From assembly GCA_963921825.1 (NCBI GenBank), contig OY997593.1:46918039-46982038 (forward strand): a stretch of DNA of 64,000 nt, in the 5' to 3' direction. Shown in pieces: positions 53,814 through 61,174 of this stretch (position 1 is the first letter of the stretch; the number at the start of each line of letters is the position of its first letter). The notes below the pieces were generated by a model. That model had not been told where the DNA came from and ran no database searches. It was given only the letters and a program-made list of their open reading frames with translations. This stretch comes from Erodium maritimum (Eukaryota; Streptophyta; Magnoliopsida; Geraniales; Geraniaceae). A program made the position numbers and the translations under genes.

Positions 53814-55260
53814 GTGTTCTCGAGCTCGGAGGAGGGGACTACACGCTGGTTGTGTGAATGAGCTTTGGTTAAGCGTTTGGAGAACTTGAGGTAGGGAAGG
53901 GTAGTATTTTTTCCGCTTTTAATTATTGAATGTTAATAGTATGCCTATAGGATGATAATAACCGGAAAGGTCCTAGTTTGCACAGGATGTGATTCACTAG
54001 AATAACCGCTTTTCAATTACAATAATAATCGGACGAGTCTTAGTTTGCATATAGGATGTGATTCACTAGATTAATCACTAGATTGCGTGTTGGATGTACT
54101 TGATGATGATTGTTCGTCCTTAATGTCGATGCATGTTCCGTCCTTAGGTTAAGATAAGAGTCATAATAAATTATATGAATTATGATAAGCATGATATGAA
54201 TGACTACTTGGTGACATGATTAGTTGAGTGATTGTGTTGAATGATTATGTGATTGTGCTTTGTGATATGATCGGGTGAGTGATAGACCGATGGGACATGT
54301 TTGGTAAGTCATGCCGGTAAGATTGGTTGATAATATGAGTTCGGTGTAGTGTGCTTGTTTGGTATTGTGTGCATTGTGGTTTACTTGCCCCGAGGTGTAT
54401 TTCCGGGAGGCTATCCGACCGAGGGAGGTGCCGGTCCGATATGCTTATCTTGTTGTTTCACCCCGATGCCACGTGTTCTGGGAAGACCTAGGCCGAGGGA
54501 TATTCCGGCATGGTATATTGTTGTCTCACTCCGATGCTACGTGTTCCGGGAAGACCTAGGCCGAGGGATATTCCGGCATGGTATACTGTTGTCTCACTCC
54601 GATGCTACGTGTTCCGGGAAGACCTAGGCCGTGGGATATTCCGGCATGGTATACTGTTGTCTCACCCCGATGCTACGTGTTCCGGAGAGATGTGTCCCTT
54701 CGGGGACATTTCCGGGAGCCCCAATGATATGTGTCCCTTAGGGGGCATTTCCGGGAGGACATCTTGACCGAAGGGCATTCTGGTATGATGTGCTGGTTTG
54801 TGTGTGGATCGGAGTCTTGTGGTTTAAATCATCTATAGTTCGGTACTCGTGTGTTTCTTTAGTTATTTCTATTGGTGAATAAGCGGTCTCCCCGTTGATC
54901 CCCTTTGAGTCACTATTTTATTAAGTGTTGCAATTCTTGTTGATCTCTAATTATGGTGTCTTTTGGATAATCGTACTAATCAGGATAATGTTGTCAAAGC
55001 GGGGGTTCTTTTTACTTTACTACTTTTTCCTATTGAGTGTAAGCTCACCCCCTTCGTGTTTACTGTTTTTACAGGTTTCATTGATGAGTAGGCCTAGATG
55101 AAGTCTCATGGCTCATGAGCTCGTTGAGGGTCCGGGTGATGTTATGTGTTAGAGACGTACCCCTTTTCCTTTACTAAATTATGTTTTAAATACTTCGGAT
55201 TTGAGCGGTTGACTCATGTTATATTTATCGGGATTGTTATTTTGGAACTAAAATTATGAG
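53814..55260 (+). repeat. Part of a diverged related LTR
   Basis: Follows the family architecture in plus orientation at low similarity: GAGAACTTGAGGTAGGGAAGGGTAG compares with GAGAACACGCACGAGGTAGGGAAAAGTAG, and a GTAAGCTCACCCCCTTCGTG...TTTTTACAGG zone compares with the hairpin zone of the solo LTR. The left part is missing at the junction with 53813. Right boundary not found. No coding sequence. Confidence 0.5.
54453..54690 (+). repeat. 68-bp tandem repeat
   Basis: TTGTCTCACTCCGATGCTAC recurs at 54521, 54589 and 54657 (slightly changed), preceded by a diverged unit. Each unit has GGAAGACCTAGGCCG and GATATTCCGGCATGG. About three and a half units. Confidence 0.85.
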
Positions 55261-55395
55261 GTTTATTTCATTTAATTCCTTCTTACGCATGGATGAGCAG
55301 AGGCAAAAAAACAATGAGGTTATAGAGGTCAGTTTTATTGGACATGTTCTTCGAAAAAAATTCATCTGAAATCTGGAATTTGAATATATATATAT

Positions 55396-55620
55396 AGGGA
55401 CGCTATCAGGTGCGAACCACCTGTAATATGCGAACCTGCGAATTGCATCAGGACCGTCCATCTATCAGCAGCGCGCGCGATCTACGGCTCAGAGCTAAGC
55501 GCGCGAATGCGCGCGAATTGGAACCAATTATGGGCCACGCGCCTCTTCTTAGGGGAAAAAATGGAATTTACCCTTTTAAATTACGCGCGCGACCCAGATT
55601 CTCTCGCAAAACAGAATAAT
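55396..55620. other. Possible DNA-transposon terminus
   Basis: After a TA run comes AGGGACGCTATCAGGTGCGAACC, GCGAACCTGCGAATTGC and CAGGACCGTCCATC, then CGCGCG-rich DNA, very different in composition from both sides. CGACGGTCCTA at 60274-60284, followed by GCGCGCGAATT, is its rough inverse. This layout resembles the ends of some large plant DNA transposons, but a real TIR and target duplication are not demonstrated. Confidence 0.35.
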
Positions 55621-55905
55621 TATATCCGCAATCTATGCATGTTCTTCTGAGAATTTAATTTGGACCAAATTGTCGTAAATAAAAACTGATAAACACAACG
55701 CTTGTCGTTTTAAACTGGAAAAAAAATTAAAAAATTCTGATCCTCAAACAAATTCTTCTATATATGCAAAAAATAATAACAGTATAATCAAAAAAAATTC
55801 TGTCTGCTTTACTTGTCTATCATTTGACCTCTTTATCTTTACAGCAAACAATTTGTTCTTTATCCACAAACAGTTATATCTATATCCACAAACATATTTC
55901 ATTTT

Positions 55906-56690
55906 GGTTTACTTTGTCTAGATTGCATTGTTTGGCAAACTGGAATGATTATATTCTAAAACAATAAAAAATAAAACCACAAAAAACAACCTATGTACGC
56001 TCCTCTTTTGTTCAACCTATGTTACGAAGGAAAATGTTTTGCTTTGTATGCTGTCAACTTTCGCAAACTGGTATTCCTCTATTCGCAAACGAGATTAATT
56101 GTATCCTCATCAAATAATTCTGCAAACTAAAAATCAAAAACGGATTTGTCCTCTTTAGCTTATCTGCAAACGATTTGTTAGTCATCCGCAGATGATTATA
56201 TCGTTTTGCGCAAACGAGAATAACTGTATCCTCATATGAGATACAAATGAAACAATTAAAGATTAAACATGTTTAGGGACCCACAAATCCAACTAAACCC
56301 TACATTTTGGTTTAGTTTGTTTTGATTCCATTATATTCTCAAACAATAAAAAATAAATCCTCAAAAAACACCCTATGTATGCTCCTCTTTTGTTCAACCT
56401 ATGTTACGAAGGAAAATGTTTTTCTTGGTATTCTGTCAACTTTCGCAAACTGGGATTCCTCTATTCGCAAACGACATTAACTGTTTCCTCATAAAACAAT
56501 TTTGCAAACTAAATATCAAAAACAGATTTGTCCTCTTTAGCTTATAGGCAAACGATTTGTTAGTTATCCGCAGAAGATTATATCGTTGTCCGCAAACTAG
56601 AAAAACTGTATCCTCATATGAGATACAGATGAAACAATTAAATATTAAACATGTTTAGGGACCCACCAATCCAACCAAACCCTACATTTT
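55906..56690 (+). repeat. Two tandem copies of a 382-bp module
   Basis: CTATGTACGCTCCTCTTTTG at 55991 recurs as CTATGTATGCTCC... at 56373, and CCTACATTTT at 56300 recurs at 56681. Each copy runs from 3'-flank-like sequence (TTTGTTCAACCTATGTTACG) to GGGACCCAC.AATCCAAC, just before the promoter of the first small gene. The 3' flank of that gene (57150-57370) is a third, diverged copy. The array therefore looks like repeated duplication of a gene unit with loss of coding parts. Confidence 0.8.
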
Positions 56691-56693
56691 GCC

Positions 56694-56701
56694 TATATAT
56701 A
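56694..56701 (+). promoter_or_regulatory. TATA box of small gene A
   Basis: TATATATA, 77 bases before the ATG at 56778. The leader between them is A/C-rich (CTCAACATCAACTC), typical of plant 5' leaders. Confidence 0.6.
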
Positions 56702-56777
56702 CAGAAAAACTGCGCAAATAAAACATAAACTCAACATCAACTCTTAGCAAACCTCAACTCTGTCCCAATTATAAAGC

Positions 56778-57092
56778 ATGAATGCTTGCAACACCGAGAA
56801 GGGTAAGAGCACGAACATCAAACTTCTAACTAAGGAAGAGGTGCTGAAGAGGGGAGATGCCATATTCGCAAAATACAACGTTCTTCTCAATGTTGAGAAG
56901 GTCACAATGAAGCACAAGAACTTAAAGGTGATGATGCTGGAGGCAAAACTTGATATCGATCTTCTTGTGGTTGAGACAGCCAAAATCGCCGATAACGACA
57001 TGTCAGGTGACTGCATAACTATAGCCAAAGACCTCTTGTGCAGAGTGACAGAAGTTAACAGGGCACTGGATGTTGCTATTGGTATGTTGTAA
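56778..57092 (+). CDS. Small helical protein A, 104 residues
   Basis: Intact single-exon frame with ATG and TAA, TATA box in place and A-rich start context. I do not recognise the family. The protein is mostly predicted helix: Lys-rich N-terminus (EKGKSTNIKLLTKEEVLKRG), then KVTMKHKNLKVMMLEAKLDI, then VVETAKIADNDMSGD and a C-terminal helix LLCRVTEVNRALDVAI. No signal peptide, membrane segment or zinc motif. The order of basic helix, short acidic break and second helix resembles proteins B and C downstream. Its 3' flank exists in three copies nearby. Could be a real small nuclear or cytosolic protein, or transposon cargo. Confidence 0.6.
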   Translation: MNACNTEKGKSTNIKLLTKEEVLKRGDAIFAKYNVLLNVEKVTMKHKNLKVMMLEAKLDIDLLVVETAKIADNDMSGDCITIAKDLLCRVTEVNRALDVAIGML

Positions 57093-57459
57093 TTGGGTAC
57101 CAAAGAGTCAATGAACGACCTAGAAGAAGATGGCTTTCTTCTACTCCTTTTTTGTATGATGCTCTTTTGTTCAACCTGTGTTATGAATGAAAAAATTTCC
57201 GAAAAATATCATTTGCTCTATTTAGCTTTTCTGCAAACGATTTGTTCTTCATCCGCAAACTATTATATCGATATCCGCAAAAGGCTTTCAGTTTGGTTTA
57301 CTTTTTTGCAAATTAGAATGATTATCTACGCAAACTGGGGTTCTTATATTCGCAAACGAAAACAACTGTATCCACAAACCAAAATTAATCTTAAACATGA
57401 TTGATTTCATATGTTGAAAATATTTACTTTCCACAAAAAAATTTAAAAAACTACAGTAA
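57093..57459. other. 3' flank of gene A (third module copy)
   Basis: CTCTTTTGTTCAACCTGTGTTATG and the following GCAAAC-rich stretch match 55818-56180 and 56380-56600. Serves as 3' untranslated region of A and probably also, on the other strand, of the acidic gene. Confidence 0.5.
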
Positions 57460-57927
57460 TTAAGCATCATCATCATCATCATCATCCCAGAAATCTTCTT
57501 CATCTTCAACAACTCCTTCCTCAGGATCCTCCCCATATGGGTCTATGTTGTCTTCTTCTTCCTCTTCTCCCTCTTGCTCTTCTTCATCATCCTCTGCATG
57601 GACATCTTCTTCATCATCATCCATCCAATCTTCATCAACATAACAACTGTCTGCTTCTTCTTCATTCTCCTCCTCTTCTTCATCCTCATTCTCCTCCTTT
57701 TCTTCCTCATTCTCCTCTTCTTCTTCATCTTCTTTCTCATTGTCCTCTTCATCTTCATATTCATCCGGGGGTGATTCATAATCAGGATCCCCCGGTTGAG
57801 GAATGTCGTACTCATTGATGAGAGGGTCTTCATCATCATCATCAGAGGAGGAGGAGGAGGAGGAGGAAGGATTCAACTTGCGCCTCTTTGAACAGACATC
57901 GTCGTCGTCATCATCACTACTGAACAT
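57460..57927 (-). CDS. Highly acidic protein, 155 residues (possibly 5'-broken gene)
   Basis: Minus-strand frame from ATG 57927 to TAA 57460. Begins MFSSDDDDDD, then a nuclear-localisation-like KRRK (in CSKRRKLN), a run of Ser, DDDDEDP, a short ordered-looking stretch (NEYDIPQPGDPDYESPPDEY) and about 100 residues that are mostly Glu and Asp, ending WDDDDDDDA. Such tails occur in histone- or basic-protein-binding factors; no known domain is visible. Upstream in the same frame, ATG 58018-58020 opens 19 codons (MSSTPKSPSILYSNSDGDK) closed by TGA at 57961-57963, after which the frame runs on to the inner ATG. The original start was probably the outer ATG, so the gene may be a recent pseudogene or use the inner ATG. 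The opposite-strand frames are shadows. Confidence 0.5.
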   Translation of the reverse strand: MFSSDDDDDDVCSKRRKLNPSSSSSSSSDDDDEDPLINEYDIPQPGDPDYESPPDEYEDEEDNEKEDEEEEENEEEKEENEDEEEEENEEEADSCYVDEDWMDDDEEDVHAEDDEEEQEGEEEEEDNIDPYGEDPEEGVVEDEEDFWDDDDDDDA

Positions 57928-58072
57928 TTGTGATGGTGGAGACTTGCATTCGAAAGATTTTCATTTGTCTCCATCACTGTTAGAATACAGAATAGATGGA
58001 GACTTGGGAGTTGATGACATGGCTACCTACTACGATAGGGATGATGAGGAAATAGTTGATTTGTGCTTCAAT

Positions 58073-58156
58073 ATAAAGATATCAAAAGGGTATCAGAAAA
58101 TTTGGGGAAATGGAACGATGCCATTAATTTGGGAAGCTTTTCGTTTGGCGCGAAGA
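58073..58156 (-). promoter_or_regulatory. Putative promoter of the acidic gene with E2F-like site
   Basis: Reading the minus strand toward the outer ATG: CTTCGCGCCAAA (58144-58155; E2F consensus TTTSGCGCSAAA, 11 of 12), then CTTTATATTG (about 58073-58082), a TATA-like box about 55 bases before ATG 58020. An E2F site would suggest S-phase expression. Prediction only. Confidence 0.4.
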
Positions 58157-58523
58157 GATTTTTGAAATGATGACAGAAGATATTGAAATGAAAGGGCGAA
58201 ATGAAAGGGCGGTTGTAGTCATATCAAAAATGAAACGACGGTTGCGTGTATTCACATCAAAAATTAAAATCATGATTACCTTACTTTTTACTGCATGCTT
58301 GACACGTGTTCTACCTGTTGAATTTCGGAAATTAGTATTCTGAAAATACAAAATTCTAGTTTGCGGAAATAATCATTCTGTTTTACCGAAAATGGTTTAC
58401 CAGTTTACAGAAATTACAATGACGTTTTGCGTATAGTGGACATTCTGTTTGCAGAAATGTGCTTTCATCACATTACGTGCGTGTTTGGCACGTGTCCCAC
58501 CAAATACTCTAAATCAATACCCC

Positions 58524-58531
58524 TATAAATA
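58524..58531 (+). promoter_or_regulatory. TATA box of small gene B
   Basis: TATAAATA, 81 bases before the ATG at 58605, in a CCCCTATAAATATACCCC context. Confidence 0.7.
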
Positions 58532-58604
58532 TACCCCTTCTATCACCCATGAAAAATTATTCACACTCACATCTCTTCTGAATTATCAGATCATATACAC
58601 GAAA

Positions 58605-58871
58605 ATGGAATCATCATCAAAAAAACTCAAAATGGAAGTTCTAGCCAAAGAACATCATGTGTCCGTACGTGAGCTTCGACATCTGAAGATGTCCATCATC
58701 AAGTCACATTTGATGATAGCACATGACAGGGTGGTCAACCTGATGGCTGAATTGGAAGAAGAAGACATATCCAGCGCGGATGAAGAACACATGGATTGTA
58801 GGGAAAGCATGGCGAACAAACTCTTAAAGTATAGGGCTGCACTTAGAATCATTGTGAAAGAGAGCTCCTAA
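58605..58871 (+). CDS. Small helical protein B, 88 residues
   Basis: Intact single exon with start context GAAAATGGA and a consensus TATA box. An open stretch upstream to about 58449 lies in the leader and promoter, so this ATG is preferred. The protein starts MESSSKKLKME. A helical region VRELRHLKMSIIKSH follows, then RVVNLMAELEEED, an acidic SSADEEHMD break and a final helix SMANKLLKYRAALRII. Family not recognised. The pattern V.xL.AE.E.D...EE....L.K...YR..L is shared with protein C (VVKLLAEIETDE...EER...MLEKLREYQ), so the two are probably paralogues. No targeting signals seen. Confidence 0.65.
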   Translation: MESSSKKLKMEVLAKEHHVSVRELRHLKMSIIKSHLMIAHDRVVNLMAELEEEDISSADEEHMDCRESMANKLLKYRAALRIIVKESS

Positions 58872-59340
58872 GGGATTGCTTGTACTTTCTCTTCTGTTTT
58901 CATGTCTTTTGTGTTGGCTTTTGGTTCTTCTGTTTGATGTCGTATTTTTTGTTGTTCTTTCAGACTCCAGATGAATCAATGAAAAGCTTTTTGTTTATCT
59001 AAATATGCATTAAAATTGACACAATATATTACCATATACTACTTAGTTTGCAAAATGTATACAATATTCCGCAAACAAGATACCTTGGTTTCTCAAACTC
59101 GTAAAGCCACAAACGCAAATATCAAATTTCGTTCTTCTTAAATATTTGAGAAAATATTTCATGTGGCTCGAAAGAAATTCCTAGTATTCAAAATGTACAC
59201 AATAGTTCCGCAAACAAGATGCCTTGTATTCTCAAACTCGTAAATTCACAAACGCAAACTTCATAATTCGTTATTCTTTAATATTTGAGAAAATATTTCG
59301 TGTGGCTCGAGAGAGATTTACCAAAGATACTGATCAGACA
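58872..59340. repeat. Spacer with a 138-bp tandem duplication
   Basis: CAAAATGTAYACAATA near 59051 recurs at 59189, followed in both by CCGCAAACAAGAT.CCTTG, CTCAAACTCGTAAA and TTGAGAAAATATTTC.TGTGGCTCGA. The copies lie between genes B and C and hold GCAAAC motifs. No coding sequence. Confidence 0.8.
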
Positions 59341-59566
59341 ATGGTGAGATTTGGAAGTGACGCGTGTCAAGACACGATTGTATACTGCTAAGAGCCAGTG
59401 ATTTTTATTTTGAGGATAATTTTATAATTGTTTGAGAATTTAATACATATGAAATACAAATCGTCAGTTTTGGATAAACCACTTGATATTCTGACCTTGA
59501 AAAGTAACTACCCACTAACCCCATTACTTTGTGCAAGATTACAATAATACCCCCTATGACCATTGC

Positions 59567-59574
59567 TATAAATA
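59567..59574 (+). promoter_or_regulatory. TATA box of small gene C
   Basis: TATAAATA, 69 bases before the ATG at 59636. Confidence 0.7.
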
Positions 59575-59635
59575 CCACTACCGAGTAACTACTTTCACAC
59601 ATCTTTCACTCTTCAACTCAAAAAAAGCAACGAAA

Positions 59636-59905
59636 ATGGCCTCAATGAATGCTGAATGGGCTCGGATGAATGCCGATGATGAAGCCAGGCGTTTGGCTTC
59701 CATCCACCATTTATGGAAGCTCAAATACACAAAAATCCAATACAATATGATGATGATTGATGCGCAGGTGGTCAAGCTCCTGGCTGAAATCGAAACGGAC
59801 GAAAACCTTACCTGGAACACAGAAGAAAGAGCTTCGAAAGAACGCATGCTTGAGAAACTGAGGGAGTATCAAGAATTCCTCGGGAAAATAACTGTAGATC
59901 CCTAA
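59636..59905 (+). CDS. Small helical protein C, 89 residues
   Basis: Intact single exon; start context CGAAAATGGC like gene B. The open frame extends back to about 59531, but the TATA box lies inside that stretch, so translation most likely starts here. The protein starts MASMNAEWARMNADDEARR, then HHLWKLKYTKIQYNMMMID, then AQVVKLLAEIETDE and the terminal helix RMLEKLREYQEFLGKI. Predicted all-helical and acidic overall, with no Cys and no targeting signal. Shares ordered positions with protein B and more weakly with A and the relic at 2175. Function unknown; size and helical pairs would suit a dimerising adaptor, but that is inference. Confidence 0.65.
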   Translation: MASMNAEWARMNADDEARRLASIHHLWKLKYTKIQYNMMMIDAQVVKLLAEIETDENLTWNTEERASKERMLEKLREYQEFLGKITVDP

Positions 59906-60315
59906 GCCACATCAAGAAGAAGATTGGTGGTATCTAGTTTTTCATGCATGTCGTTTTTTATGTTTTTGTTTGGTGTTTCACACACCATCTTTTCGTAATG
60001 AATCTATAAATATTCTCAAACTAGATGCTGTATTTTTTCAAACCATGCTTTCTGTATTCTCAACATGACTGACAGTATCCGCAAACAATAACTCAAAAAT
60101 CCGCAAACTAGATATGAAATATCCGCAAACTACATCGGAAATATCCGCAAACTTTACATTAAAAATCCGCAAACTAAATGTGAAATACGCAAAGAATCTA
60201 TCCGCTAATAAAATAAAATGTTTCGATTGAACTTTCAAAACTGAATCGGGTTAGTCCATTGGGAATAATATATCGACGGTCCTAGATTAGCGCGCGAATT
60301 TACCCCAACTTTCTC
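59906..60315. other. 3' flank of gene C, motif-rich
   Basis: Contains the densest row of the motif: five TCCGCAAAC copies between 60078 and 60174 at 18-27-base spacing. CGACGGTCCTAGATTAGCGCGCG lies at 60274-60296. Confidence 0.6.
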
Positions 60316-60655
60316 TATAAAACCTCGAAATTCAAAAACGGAAAGTTCCTAAACAAGAAATAAGAAATCGAATTAAACACAAAGTTACAAAGTCTCTCGA
60401 AAAATTCTCTACGATTTTCCAAGTATCAACCCTAGATCGGAGTTTTCTCGAAGAAATCTAGATCACGGACAAGGTTAAAAGACTGCGATTCTTCGAAACT
60501 TGATTCCAAAACAAAATCTCATATCGCACCTGAGATCGCACCAGAGATCGCACCGTGAGATCGTCGGAAATCGCAACAGAGATCGCCGGAGATATTGATT
60601 GATATCGTCGTAAACATAGCAAACATTACACAAATCGAGATGTCATCTACAATAT
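60316..60655 (+). promoter_or_regulatory. Putative promoter, leader and first exon of a truncated gene
   Basis: TATAAAA (60316-60322) is followed by a leader with three GAGATCGCACC-type repeats (about 60525-60560). ATG at 60640 opens five codons (MSSTI), and an excellent splice donor, TAT/GTAAGTATAG, follows at 60656. The rest of any gene would lie across an intron that meets the LTR at 61175. The start MSST is also that of the outer ATG of the acidic frame (58020). I infer a decapitated gene; its family cannot be told from five codons. Confidence 0.4.
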
Positions 60656-61174
60656 GTAAGTATAGATGTATTCAACAAAATTGATTTTATTCTAGAATCG
60701 CTGCAAATTCTAATTTTCCGTTGACCAAAACGTCATGATCATGGTGGTTTTTTTATCCGTAAACTAGAATGCCTAGATACTCAAAACAGTAGTTTGTGTT
60801 GTACGATATTTAGCGACATATAGTATTTGGTTCTTCTCATACAATATATAAAATCTCCTCCATGACAAACTCTCAAACTAGGTGTGCAGTATCCGCAAAC
60901 TAACTTGCTTATTTCCGCAAATCTTAAATAATCTACTTTTGCCTGTTACTATATACTACTGCCTGTGTTTCAATTTGAGTATATTATAACTATCTGATTC
61001 TATGTGTGCGGTATATGCAATCCGAAATTATTACATCCTCAAACTGATCCTTATTTCGATGAATATCAGCTGCAGGCACAGACAGTGACTGTACTGCAGA
61101 ATCAGATCTCCAAAACACTATTCTGTTTTCTGCTGGAGGAACCAGGATATACTTGCCATCCTGCCAGCCTGAAC
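60656..61174. other. Putative intron remnant, no exon recognised
   Basis: AT-rich with scattered CCGCAAAC-like motifs (60893, 60916) and TATGTGTGCGGTATATGCAATCC. No second exon is recognised before the LTR. Confidence 0.35.

Larger units (their letters stand above)
55560..60920 (+). repeat. Dispersed GCAAAC motif cluster
   Basis: By eye about 30 exact GCAAAC hexamers lie on the plus strand in 5.4 kb, most within TCCGCAAACT, TTCGCAAACG or CTGCAAACGA. Only about three are on the minus strand (58361, 58447, 59045). Near variants (TCCACAAAC, CTCAAAC) add more. Densest at 56060-56600, 57220-57370 and 60070-60180. The motif avoids the coding regions of the small genes. It could be subterminal transposase sites or a regulator-binding array. 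Confidence 0.7.

Noticed and set aside
57537..58165. Plus-strand Leu/His- or Ser-rich frames opposite the acidic gene
   Set aside because: They are antisense shadows of GAA/GAT/GAG-rich coding sequence.
55396..60330. Helitron as the carrier of the small genes
   Set aside because: No TC start, CTRR end or terminal hairpin could be identified; the inverted ends, if real, point to a TIR element instead.
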